The notes beneath the pieces were generated by a model. It saw only the letters and a program-made list of their open reading frames with translations. It had not been told where the DNA came from and ran no database searches. Positions 5,751 to 12,355 of a stretch of 13,216 nucleotides of DNA are shown one piece after another. Position 1 is the stretch's first letter; the number at the start of each line of letters is the position of its first letter. The stretch comes from Treponema sp. (GTDB lineage: Bacteria; Spirochaetota; Spirochaetia; Treponematales; Breznakiellaceae): the NCBI GenBank assembly GCA_031266255.1, contig JAISBK010000102.1, forward strand, positions 1 to 13,216, given 5' to 3'. Both the position numbers and the translations under genes were made by a program.

Positions 5751-6920
5751 ATGAAGCAAGCTGAATCAAAGGTCCGGTATGTGCGTAACGGACTTATCGT
5801 AGCGATGGTGCTCCTGGTATTGGGGGCCTGTGGAGAAGTGAACGACCTTTCCCAGGAACCGCAAGAATCCAAGGTGCCGAACATTGGGTATAACGAAGGA
5901 GACCTGGTAACCGTGAAGGTTGCGGTGCCAAAGCAGACCGCCAACAGATCTGTGAATGCTGCTAGTGTAGAGTTCTTCGCTAATCTTTACGAGGTAGTAT
6001 TCAGGGAAGTGAATCCTAGTGACGGTTCACCTATAGATGCTGGTGATCCTACTACGTACTACAGAGGGGAGGCGACAGCCGTTCAAGGGTATGTGGACGT
6101 ATCGGTTAAGCCAAACAAGAGCTATGATGTCCTGCTCCTGGCTGGGTATAATCGGACCCTCTTGGCAGCTGGTTATAGCAACAATGGAGGTAATGGGTGG
6201 CCGATTAAGTCCGGTCAAGCGAATCAGGTTACCATAGTGAGTAACAAACTCCCACTTCAGTGGGACGGCAGTATTACTATTGCCCAGGATACCACTGACA
6301 GGCATAAAAGTACCAATGACTTCGGATTTTCTGCGAGCTTGACGGAAAGCGGCTACACCGTCGCCGCAGATGCTGGCAAGCGGTGGATTACTCTAGGGGG
6401 TATTGATAAGGATGGGACCCAGATTGCTCCTGCTACCGATACATTTACGGTAGCATTTAATATCGCCAAATTGGAACAGTTATATCTGGCAGAAACCGGC
6501 GGGGCTACCCTGACTATTCAGGATTACAAGGTGGTTTTGTGGCCCCGTTATGTAGGGGAGTTTTTTACCCCTGTTATCTTAAGTGCAGATACTGTCAGTG
6601 GTACTGTTATTGGTCCTACTCATGCTAATCCTGATGATCCGTATGAGTATTCGAGTATTGCTAATAACTCTACTATTTCCTTTACCAACGCTGTCGCCTC
6701 ATCAAAGCTTCCAAATAAGGATATAGATGGAGTGCTGCAGTTTGAATTGACCTATCAAGCCTTTGGTACCAAGGTGGCGAAAGGGATCCCGTGGATTATT
6801 CGGAATGGGCTTGACCGTACTGAGGATAAGACTCCTGATACTAGTGCGGGGAGCTACTTCGTGGTCAAAATCGGTGCAGGAACCCCTGACACGGACGAAA
6901 ACGTTACGATTACTTATTAA
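5751..6920 (+). CDS. secreted lipoprotein of unknown function, 389 aa
   Basis: A signal peptide with hydrophobic core GLIVAMVLLVLGAC ends in a lipobox (LGAC), with Cys27 as the lipidated residue. The rest is Ser/Thr/Gly/Asn-rich with alternating hydrophobic residues, as in secreted beta-sandwich proteins. Notable text includes YEVVFREVN, then VDVSVKPNKSYDVLLLAGYN, and a C-terminal IPWIIRNGLDR. I do not recognise a named domain; it resembles the expanded lipoprotein families of treponemes. The start is secure: AAGGAGGAAGCT directly precedes the ATG. The leader has three hairpins, two of them terminator-like. Downstream, another terminator separates it from a second lipoprotein gene. It is likely anchored in the outer membrane or periplasmic leaflet. 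Ligand or role is unknown. Confidence 0.8.
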   Translation: MKQAESKVRYVRNGLIVAMVLLVLGACGEVNDLSQEPQESKVPNIGYNEGDLVTVKVAVPKQTANRSVNAASVEFFANLYEVVFREVNPSDGSPIDAGDPTTYYRGEATAVQGYVDVSVKPNKSYDVLLLAGYNRTLLAAGYSNNGGNGWPIKSGQANQVTIVSNKLPLQWDGSITIAQDTTDRHKSTNDFGFSASLTESGYTVAADAGKRWITLGGIDKDGTQIAPATDTFTVAFNIAKLEQLYLAETGGATLTIQDYKVVLWPRYVGEFFTPVILSADTVSGTVIGPTHANPDDPYEYSSIANNSTISFTNAVASSKLPNKDIDGVLQFELTYQAFGTKVAKGIPWIIRNGLDRTEDKTPDTSAGSYFVVKIGAGTPDTDENVTITY

Positions 6921-6957
6921 AAAAGCGCCCTCCCCTCTAGGGACGGGGACTCGGTTT

Positions 6958-7017
6958 AAGACCCCCTTCACCGGACCGTTCCTTCCTGGAACGCGAGGAG
7001 GAGGGGGCTTGTTTTTT
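6958..7017 (+). terminator. two-part terminator hairpin between the lipoprotein genes
   Basis: The outer stem pairs AAG and CCCCCT (6958-6967) with AGGGGG and CTT (7002-7010). The inner stem is GTTCC (6978-6982) with GGAAC (6988-6992) around TTCCT. Six T follow at 7012-7017. The SD GGAGG of the next gene begins at 7020, repeating the terminator-then-SD layout seen at 5709-5745. Confidence 0.75.
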
Positions 7018-7034
7018 GTGGAGGTGGGAAATAT

Positions 7035-7508
7035 ATGAAATTGTTGCCAAAAACAGACGTGCTCCTTATCCTATTGGCCTTATCCCTTATAGGCTGCAGC
7101 GCAGCAGGTTCTGGTTCGCTTTTTGTGATTGAGGCGGTCCCGGAAGAAGCCTTGGTTTCTCCGATCGTGTCCCTCATCCCGGTGCCGGTTCACCGGGAAT
7201 ACCACGAAGCTGCTACCTTTGCCAAGACCGAGGAACATCTTGGGGTGTTTGCGGTGTACCACAACGGCAATACCCAGAAATTCCCCCTAGATAAGATCGC
7301 GATCATGCTTGAACAGACCCTGATCACCTCAACGGAGCCTCATGCGTTCAACGGTACTGGGGAAAAAGAAGTTACCCTCACCTATCAAAACTTAAGCGCC
7401 CAGTACACGATCATCGTCCGATCCGATACGGAAACCCCTGGAGCCGTAAGCCCCTCCACGCCAGGAGGAGGAGATACGTCCCTGGTCATAGATATCCAGT
7501 GGAAGTAA
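7035..7508 (+). CDS. Ig-like (Big_3-type) lipoprotein, 157 aa
   Basis: The signal peptide is DVLLILLALSLIGC, with lipobox LIGC and lipidated Cys21. Residues about 50-128 look like a single bacterial Ig-like domain of the group 3 type: HREYHEAATFAKTEEHLGVF, then VYHNGNTQKFPL, then FNGTGEKEVTLTY and QYTIIV, matching the family's usual 'YSDG ... GEKTVTVTY ... FTVTV' layout. A Pro/Ser/Gly-rich tail follows. It is expected to be surface- or periplasm-exposed and to bind or scaffold; the target is unknown. SD GGAGG lies 10 nt before the ATG. A shortened copy of the same gene lies at 9237-9398, on the other side of an AT-rich insert. The Big_3 assignment is by eye and moderate. Confidence 0.8.
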   Translation: MKLLPKTDVLLILLALSLIGCSAAGSGSLFVIEAVPEEALVSPIVSLIPVPVHREYHEAATFAKTEEHLGVFAVYHNGNTQKFPLDKIAIMLEQTLITSTEPHAFNGTGEKEVTLTYQNLSAQYTIIVRSDTETPGAVSPSTPGGGDTSLVIDIQWK

Positions 7509-7509
7509 G

Positions 7510-7644
7510 CCATTTAGCGCATCCTCGGACCCGGTGGGGAATACCTATGGGCCGAACCAGATTGATCCTGCTACGGACCGGAAGTTGACCATTGAAGCCA
7601 TGTACGCCTGTGGGCCCGTTATGCGACATTGGGGCAAAATTTAA
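7510..7644 (+). pseudogene. GC-rich coding fragment after the Ig-like lipoprotein gene
   Basis: The frame from 7510 to the TAA at 7642-7644 reads FSASSDPVGNTYGPNQ, then TDRKLTIEAMYACGPV. Third positions favour G or C as in neighbouring genes, and the text is protein-like. It has no start codon or SD and I do not recognise the family. It is probably the tail of a gene truncated when the AT-rich DNA beginning near 7645 was inserted. Confidence 0.4.
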
Positions 7645-7661
7645 TTAGTGAGGATAAAATA

Positions 7662-8231
7662 ATGAAAGGAAATATATTTATTGCCTCAGTGGTTTTTATT
7701 GGAATCTTGGTTTTTTCCGCTTGTAATAGGGAACCAGAAAATTCAAATGACGGCTTTTATTTTGATGAAAAAACATTCACTTCTGAATGGAATGAATGGA
7801 AAAATAAAAACATACAAAATTATAGTTTTACCTTGGTGGGGAAACTTCCTCATTGGAATTTTTCAAGGGCAATTCTTATGTATGAATATAAAGTGAACAT
7901 AATCGTTAAAAATGGCGTTATGGATTCATTTGAATATATAGGAGATGTTCCGTATGAGGATGGTGGAGCTTTAATTTTGGAACCCGAATTTACGTCAATA
8001 TCAGATATGTACCAAAAAATATCTGACATGGCAAAAGAAGAGAACGAGTGGTGGGTGCAATATTCCGGTGATGGAGGAATTATTTCCACCATGTTTAAGG
8101 TTAAATATGACGCTCAATTACATTATATAACATTTTTTGAACCTATCTCTAAATGGAAGCAGGATTACATAGTTGACACAACGGCTCATGCGGTTACTAT
8201 TTCAAATCTTATAGTTTTAGACAATAAATAA
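7662..8231 (+). CDS. AT-rich lipoprotein, possibly DUF6174-like, 189 aa
   Basis: ATG 7662 is preferred: GAGGA lies 7 nt upstream, and the N-terminus is then a clean lipoprotein signal, MKGNIFIASVVFIGILVFSAC, with Cys21 lipidated. A start 33 bases earlier (GTG-type, at 7629) would add a polar leader and has no SD. After the Cys comes EWNEWKNKNIQNYSFTLVG, then a strand ending VKNGVMDSFEYIG, then a helical MYQKISDMAKEENEW. The order 'W..xxIxNYSFT ... V..G.M' resembles DUF6174 proteins, but this is weak. The AT-rich codon use differs sharply from both flanks, suggesting transfer. Two AT-rich small genes (DUF4160, DUF2442) follow in the same orientation. Function is unknown. Confidence 0.72.
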   Translation: MKGNIFIASVVFIGILVFSACNREPENSNDGFYFDEKTFTSEWNEWKNKNIQNYSFTLVGKLPHWNFSRAILMYEYKVNIIVKNGVMDSFEYIGDVPYEDGGALILEPEFTSISDMYQKISDMAKEENEWWVQYSGDGGIISTMFKVKYDAQLHYITFFEPISKWKQDYIVDTTAHAVTISNLIVLDNK

Positions 8232-8236
8232 TTGTT

Positions 8237-8449
8237 TTGGGAAAGCATCATAAGCCACATATTCATGTTGAATATGCCGAAGATGAAGTTGTAATAGCAT
8301 TGGATGGTGAAATTCTTGAGGGACAAATCTCCAAATCAAAAATGAAATTAGTTGAGGCATGGATGGAAATACATCATGAAGACTTGGAAGCAGATTGGAA
8401 ATTGCTTTCCAATGGTGAAGAATATTTTAAGATTGATCCTTTAAAATAA
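8237..8449 (+). pseudogene. DUF4160 protein lacking its N-terminus
   Basis: The 70-residue frame matches DUF4160: HKPHIHVEYAEDEVVIAL, then LEGQISKSKMKLVEAWMEIH, then SNGEEYFKIDPL. Family members normally begin with about 20 residues (a 'FYGI.I.M' strand) before the PHIHV motif. Here only about six residues precede it. The frame is closed by a TAA at 8225-8227, and the only start is a TTG with no SD, just after the previous gene's stop. It is therefore probably 5'-truncated, or translated poorly from the TTG. A DUF2442 gene follows 9 nt after its stop, the usual partner arrangement for this family. The biochemical role of the pair is not established; a toxin-antitoxin-like role is sometimes suspected. 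Confidence 0.72.
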
Positions 8450-8458
8450 GGCGGTAAA

Positions 8459-8702
8459 ATGTTAACTCCAAAAATAATAGGTGTTGAAGCACTTAAAGAC
8501 TATAAAATTAAATTATGAAACTGGTGAAATTAAATTATTTAATGTGCTACCATATATTTCTGGTACATGGTATGAAGAGCTAAACAATTATAGTTATTTT
8601 AAAACAGTTCATATAATATCAAATGGTAATGGAATTGAATGGGAGCATGGGCAGGACATTGCTCCACATGAATTATATGATATGGGTATTTCTGTGAAAT
8701 AA
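8459..8702 (+). pseudogene. DUF2442 gene with a frameshift in an AAATT repeat
   Basis: The ATG at 8459, with AGGCGG just upstream, begins MLTPKIIGVEALKDYKIKL and hits TGA at 8516-8518. The rest of the family (NYETGEIKLFNVLPYI, then NGIEWEHGQDIAPHELYDM) continues to TAA at 8700-8702 in another frame. An intact DUF2442 would read DYKIKL-NYETGE without a break. The DNA at the break holds two AAATT units, and a third would restore frame and give the family's exact residue spacing. This is a 5-bp contraction, either a real null or an on/off state. A restart at the in-frame TTG at 8481 would lose the first strand. The gene pairs with the DUF4160 gene upstream. Confidence 0.75.
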
Positions 8703-8807
8703 AATATTCAAAAAACCGGATATGAAAAAGTTTTTTACGTCGCATAACGAGGCTGTCGAATTAATCGTTTTGGAGAGCAGCAAGCTCTCCACTAAGAATC
8801 TATAAAC
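8703..8807. other. short intergenic region with a perfect hairpin
   Basis: GGAGAGC (8772-8778), loop AGCAA, and GCTCTCC (8784-8790) form a perfect 7-bp stem. No T-run follows, so terminator function is doubtful. It may mark the edge of the transposase remnant that starts just downstream. Confidence 0.4.
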
Positions 8808-9215
8808 CGTTTTTCTGCACTTCAATTATCCCTGATCCCTTACCGTCCACCTGTCCGCCATGCATTTCCCGATAGTATGTACAATACAATACAATAACCA
8901 CTGGATGTTTACTTTTATTTTTGTCCTCGTCCGTTTCGGATTCTTTCCCCCACCGGATGCTATGCACTTTTCCTGCAGCTTGCACCCCTTGCATTCGCTG
9001 CTGTTCCCCTGGTACTTTTCCCCGCTGTTCAGATTCAGCTCCACATGCCCTTTATATTCTCACACTTTTTTCTTGGGACAAAGGTACTGGTTCTTCTTTG
9101 TATCATAGTTAAAATCTTCCGCCGTAAACCGTCCCTTCCCGCTCAATTCTTTCATCGTCTCATTCAGATTGTCCATAGGAGCCTTGATTGACATAGCAAG
9201 GTCAAGGTACACTTA
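8808..9215 (-). pseudogene. degenerate IS1182-like transposase fragment
   Basis: On the minus strand from about 9215 the text reads MDNLNETMKELSGKGRFTAE, then DFNYDTKKNQYLCPKKKV, an in-frame TGA at 9062-9060, then VELNLNSGEKYQ and CKGCKLQEKC. The CPxK block followed by CxxCxLxxxC is the cysteine-rich insert typical of IS1182-family DDE transposases. Beyond it the sequence falls into other frames and loses recognisable text. Neither the N-terminal half nor the final catalytic Glu region is present, and no terminal repeats were found. It is a dead remnant, and may explain how the AT-rich block between the two related lipoprotein genes arrived. Confidence 0.6.
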
Positions 9216-9236
9216 AATTAAGAATAGGAGCAGGAC

Positions 9237-9398
9237 ATGAAATCGTTACTCAACACCGGGTTATTCCTTATCATATTGGTCTTATCCTTTATGGGTTGCA
9301 GCGCAGGATCCACCTTTGCCAAGACCGCGGAACATCTTTCGGTGTTTGGGGTGTATACCAACAGCAGTACCCACGTCATAGCTAGTCAAGGGAAGTAA
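9237..9398 (+). CDS. 53-residue mini-lipoprotein, deleted copy of the Ig-like lipoprotein
   Basis: The ATG at 9237 has AGGAG 6 nt upstream, an excellent SD. The product begins MKSLLNTGLFLIILVLSFMGC, with lipobox FMGC and Cys21 lipidated. It continues SAGSTFAKTAEHLSVFGVYT and ends SQGK. The gene at 7035 has the same three blocks: the signal peptide to GCSA, then TFAKTEEHLGVF.VY.N, and a terminal IQWK. The material between them is missing, in frame, so this is a duplicate that lost about 35 and about 70 codons. The mature peptide would be only 33 residues. It ends 5 bp before the outer-membrane protein gene, so translational coupling is likely. Whether the peptide has a function or the gene survives only as a leader is unclear. 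Confidence 0.7.
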   Translation: MKSLLNTGLFLIILVLSFMGCSAGSTFAKTAEHLSVFGVYTNSSTHVIASQGK

Positions 9399-9403
9399 CC
9401 ACT

Positions 9404-11065
9404 ATGCAGCCCTTACCGCTCAGAAAGCCGGTGCTTTGGTGCCTTCTCTTGTGCTTCTGGTGCCCGATCCTCCAAAGTCATGCCCAAGAAGCCTTAGCCA
9501 TATACCCCGAAGACATCTACATGGAAAAAACCCTGGGTAATGAGGGCTTTCATCTGTTCATCAAGAAAAAACCCGAGGTCTCCTCGGTCCTGCTTACCGA
9601 GTCCACCAGAGACTTGAGCGGACAGGAGGATACCTATTCCTACCGGGCCTTGGAGTGGAATCCCTTCAACGGCAGTGAACTGCGTATCATTGCTGATTCC
9701 CCGATCCCCAGACAAACCCTGTCCTGGGTGCTCATTGATTCTTCCCCGGAATACCATCCCCTCTTGGGAGAAGCCTTTCATATCTATATTCCTCCCATAA
9801 TCACCTACGGATACCCCGAAGGCCGCCACGCCACCCTTGCGGTAGAGGATGGAATCTTCATTAATATCCGCACCTTTGCCCTGCCTTATGCCAACTATGC
9901 AGGCCCGTTCAAAGACAACCCCTTTACCCTATCCATAACCAGGGAGTACCCCGATACAAGCCCTGCTTCCTCTATAGCAGAGTCGAGACCAGAGATCATC
10001 CTTCTCCAGCCCCTGGAGCTTGCTCAACAGGAGCCCTTTAAACCCATTATCCGCCTCATACCCCCGGACACCCCCGCCCTGATCGAGCTGGATGCATCCC
10101 CTGACCTGCCCACAATCCCTAAGGCCGACCAGGAAGCCCTTAGTTTATCCCGGAATCCCGAAGATACCCAGCTTTTAGAAGAAATCCTCAACCGCCTTAA
10201 TGCCCCGAATCCTGAGTCGCCGCCGCCTCCTGAACCTAAACAGGAAGGGCTGGTCTTTGCCCCCATTATAAACCTCTGGGGAGGGCTGGCAATCTTTTAC
10301 CCCGGCCCTGAGGGAAAAAGTGTAGGATTAAAAGACAACTATAACCTTATCGGCGCCGTCACCGTGACCAATCAGTTTACCAAAGCCTGGGGTTTTTGCC
10401 TGGGCTTTGATCGGGACCCCATGCTGATGCACCAGCTTTTTGCAAGAGCCACCTGGGATATGGATTTTATCGGCATCGAAGTAGGGCCTTATTTCGGCCT
10501 CTTTAATACCAAGACCGCCCAGGTAAGCTCAGGCCTTTCCCTGGTTTTCCACCTGAGGATCCCTAAATTGAACCTCTTTAGTTCCTTTGAGCGTGCTGCT
10601 ACCCTGGGGGAACTCACCGATCCCGGAGATTACACCCAATCGTTCAGTGAGATCAAAGCCGGCTATGTGTTGCCCTTTGGCAGAATTACCCTGAGCATAA
10701 CCGACCGCAATTCCAGTCTTCGGGATGATCTGGACGTAGATAGAGTCAACCATTGGATCCGATACAATCTGGCCCTGGAAATCGCCCGGTCCCGCAGTCC
10801 CTGGGGATTCAGGCTTGATACGGGGTATCAGAAATTACACTGGATCTACCGTACATCCTTCTTGCCCTTAGACTATGAGTACTGGGATATATATGCAGGC
10901 TTTGAGGCCTCCTATAGGATAGGGTACCTAACCGTGGCGCTTGGCCTGGAAGCCCCCTTGTACCCCTTTACCTATCCTGAAATCCAAAGCATTGAGTCTC
11001 CACAAGCCCCCTTCTTTGGCCAGATCACCCTGGGTCTCCGGTGGACCTTCCCGCGGCCTGACTAG
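9404..11065 (+). CDS. outer-membrane protein with periplasmic N-domain and C-terminal beta-barrel, 553 aa
   Basis: The Sec signal peptide has core PVLWCLLLCFWCPI and likely cleavage after SHA (residue 27). Residues 28 to about 265 form a soluble domain rich in Pro and beta-strands, not recognised. A proline-rich linker (ESPPPPEPKQEG) comes around 270-285. From there to the end, alternating hydrophobic/polar strands with many aromatic residues suggest an 8-12 strand beta-barrel, closing with QITLGLRWTF. The start ATG lies 5 nt after the mini-lipoprotein stop, with AAGGGAAG inside the end of that gene as SD. It is probably a treponemal outer-membrane protein; porin, adhesin or assembly roles cannot be separated. 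No terminator is seen after it; a separate promoter follows for the next gene. Confidence 0.72.
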   Translation: MQPLPLRKPVLWCLLLCFWCPILQSHAQEALAIYPEDIYMEKTLGNEGFHLFIKKKPEVSSVLLTESTRDLSGQEDTYSYRALEWNPFNGSELRIIADSPIPRQTLSWVLIDSSPEYHPLLGEAFHIYIPPIITYGYPEGRHATLAVEDGIFINIRTFALPYANYAGPFKDNPFTLSITREYPDTSPASSIAESRPEIILLQPLELAQQEPFKPIIRLIPPDTPALIELDASPDLPTIPKADQEALSLSRNPEDTQLLEEILNRLNAPNPESPPPPEPKQEGLVFAPIINLWGGLAIFYPGPEGKSVGLKDNYNLIGAVTVTNQFTKAWGFCLGFDRDPMLMHQLFARATWDMDFIGIEVGPYFGLFNTKTAQVSSGLSLVFHLRIPKLNLFSSFERAATLGELTDPGDYTQSFSEIKAGYVLPFGRITLSITDRNSSLRDDLDVDRVNHWIRYNLALEIARSRSPWGFRLDTGYQKLHWIYRTSFLPLDYEYWDIYAGFEASYRIGYLTVALGLEAPLYPFTYPEIQSIESPQAPFFGQITLGLRWTFPRPD

Positions 11066-11084
11066 CGTCCACTTTGAGGACTGC

Positions 11085-11113
11085 TTTACTTTGTGCGCTA
11101 TTCTCATTATACT
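11085..11113 (+). promoter_or_regulatory. probable sigma-70 promoter for the FmdB gene
   Basis: TTTACT (11085-11090), a 17-bp spacer, and TATACT (11108-11113). The -10 matches 5 of 6 and the -35 matches 4 of 6 consensus bases. The predicted transcript would start near 11120 and have a leader of about 60 nt. Confidence 0.6.
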
Positions 11114-11182
11114 CTAACTGATTTTAGTGTCTGTATACGGCGCTATATCAGAATTATTTGTAAATACGATAGAGGAAACCTT

Positions 11183-11548
11183 ATGCCAACCTATGAATAT
11201 GAATGTAAACAGTGCGGTCATACCTTTGATGCTTTTCAACGTATGAGCGACCCACCCCTTACGACCTGTCCGCAATGCGGTCAAGCCCTGCGGCGGCTCA
11301 TTAACGGGGGAAGCGGCATCATTTTTAAGGGTTCTGGTTTTTATGTAACCGATAAGCACGGGGGAAGTACGGGCAGTGCAAATCCGGCTAAACCTGCTGC
11401 CGGAGAAGAAAAGCAGTCTCCCGGGGAAACCCCTGCAGCATCTGCAGAACACCCCGCAGAGAAGCCTAAAACCGATACCGGGGGAAATCAGAGCAGCGAG
11501 AGCAGCCTTGAGAACAAAGAGAAAAAAGAGAAAAAACTTGCCGGTTAA
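11183..11548 (+). CDS. FmdB-family zinc ribbon protein
   Basis: A small cytoplasmic zinc ribbon of the FmdB/CxxC_CxxC_SSSS family; members are annotated as regulatory proteins but their role is unsettled. MPTYEYECKQCGHTFD is the diagnostic start, with Cys8 and Cys11 and then Cys29 and Cys32 as ligands. FKGSGFYVTD follows, as usual in the family. From about residue 60 the 121-residue protein becomes a low-complexity, charged Ala/Glu/Lys tail. The ATG at 11183 is chosen because AGGAA lies 5-9 nt upstream and the family always starts with MPTYEY. A longer frame beginning at 11093 would add a non-family leader. It has its own upstream promoter and is 18 bp from the next gene, another zinc ribbon. 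Confidence 0.93.
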   Translation: MPTYEYECKQCGHTFDAFQRMSDPPLTTCPQCGQALRRLINGGSGIIFKGSGFYVTDKHGGSTGSANPAKPAAGEEKQSPGETPAASAEHPAEKPKTDTGGNQSSESSLENKEKKEKKLAG

Positions 11549-11566
11549 GCTGGAAACGCCAGACCT

Positions 11567-11935
11567 ATGAAATCCCTGGTTTCTGTCCGTCAATCATCAG
11601 CGAACGTTCCACCCAAGAAGATCCGTTTTTTCTGTGATAATTGCGGCACCGAAGTGGCCCGGGAAGAGGACGCCTGCCCTGAATGTGGCAGGCCCTTTAG
11701 TTCGGTCCGGTGTCCTACCTGTGGTTTCAGCGGATCCTTGGATGATTTTCAGGAGTGCTGTCCGGCTTGCGGTTATGTGGTCTATCCTCAAGAGCAGTCG
11801 GCACCAAAGGTCCCTTCAAGACAAGCGCCGCCGCGCTATGAGTATGAAGGGAGATCCTTACCATTATGGGTATACCTCATTACCGGTTTAGCCTTGATAG
11901 GCATGTTGACGGTGGTCTTTTTAACCCTTCAATAG
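11567..11935 (+). CDS. membrane-anchored double zinc ribbon protein, 122 aa
   Basis: Two zinc ribbons in tandem: Cys23/Cys26 with Cys37/Cys40 (CDNC ... CPEC), then Cys49/Cys52 with Cys65/Cys68 (CPTC ... CPAC). A flexible Pro/Gln/Ser linker follows, then one C-terminal membrane helix (LPLWVYLITGLALIGMLTVVFLTL, about residues 98-121), so the ribbons face the cytoplasm with the tail in the membrane. No enzyme domain is present. It follows fmdB by 18 bp with a weak SD and is probably co-transcribed. Its stop overlaps the end of a convergent minus-strand zinc-ribbon ORF by a few bases. Partner and function are unknown; such tail-anchored ribbons often act as adaptors. Confidence 0.8.
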   Translation: MKSLVSVRQSSANVPPKKIRFFCDNCGTEVAREEDACPECGRPFSSVRCPTCGFSGSLDDFQECCPACGYVVYPQEQSAPKVPSRQAPPRYEYEGRSLPLWVYLITGLALIGMLTVVFLTLQ

Positions 11936-12181
11936 CCCACAATGGGTACGGCCTTTCCGCAGTGCCCACAGTGTACGGGGCAGCGAGGACCTGACCCGTA
12001 CAAGACAAAGCCGGTATTTTGAATCCGGTACCCCTGGCGGCGTATCAGGGCCTGTCCGCAATGAGGACAGGCCGTGTCCTGGGTGGAAGAAGTGGAAGAA
12101 AAGGAACTGGCGATAGCGTTCAAGAGCCTTACAAAAGTCATCGACATCGCAATAGATGCTGGTTATAGTATCTTCGTCCAT
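11929..12181 (-). pseudogene. frameshifted minus-strand zinc-ribbon ORF
   Basis: The ATG at 12181 has a strong SD (GGGAGGGG, 6 nt upstream) and an extended -10 promoter. It begins MDEDTITSIYCDVDDFCKAL, a little like IS982 transposase N-termini. This frame then turns into unnatural text. A frame one base ahead carries a clear zinc-ribbon protein ending at TGA 11931-11929: TACPHCGQALIRRQGYRIQN, then GPRCPVHCGHCGKAVPIVGY. The two halves join if one base is skipped in the TTCCTTTTCTTCC region near 12100. So it is a single gene of about 84 codons with a frameshift, real, programmed or a sequencing error. Alternatively the second frame starts alone at ATG 12147, but that has no SD. Confidence 0.5.
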
Positions 12182-12255
12182 AAGAAACCCCTCCCGTTTC
12201 CCGTATGATGTGTGTTTAGTCTATGCATTATACCAGAATCGGGTAGGGGTTTCTT
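12182..12255. repeat. 15-bp inverted repeat enclosing a promoter
   Basis: AAGAAACCCCTCCCG (12182-12196) and CGGGTAGGGGTTTCTT (12240-12255) are complementary apart from one extra base, 43 nt apart. The left arm carries, on the minus strand, the SD of the zinc-ribbon ORF. The -10 TATAAT lies in the loop. It could be operator-like, a MITE-like element, or a plus-strand hairpin (T-rich bases follow). Confidence 0.7.
12227..12235 (-). promoter_or_regulatory. extended -10 promoter of the minus-strand zinc-ribbon ORF
   Basis: The minus strand reads TGGTATAAT: TATAAT at 12232-12227 with the TGn extension. No good -35 is visible at 17 bp, as is usual for extended -10 promoters. The start would be near 12220, giving a leader of about 40 nt before the ATG at 12181. 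Confidence 0.6.
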
Positions 12256-12355
12256 TATCTTGTCGAACTCACGTTTGTTTAGCCATTTGGAGGATTATTT
12301 CCTTTCGGGTAACGCAAAAGCCTGACACCAAGCATCCGTAAATGGCGGTTTTACT

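Noticed and set aside
8860..9108. Plus-strand Cys/Phe-rich frames
   Set aside because: Complement of the transposase remnant; the minus strand carries the CxxCxLxxxC motif.
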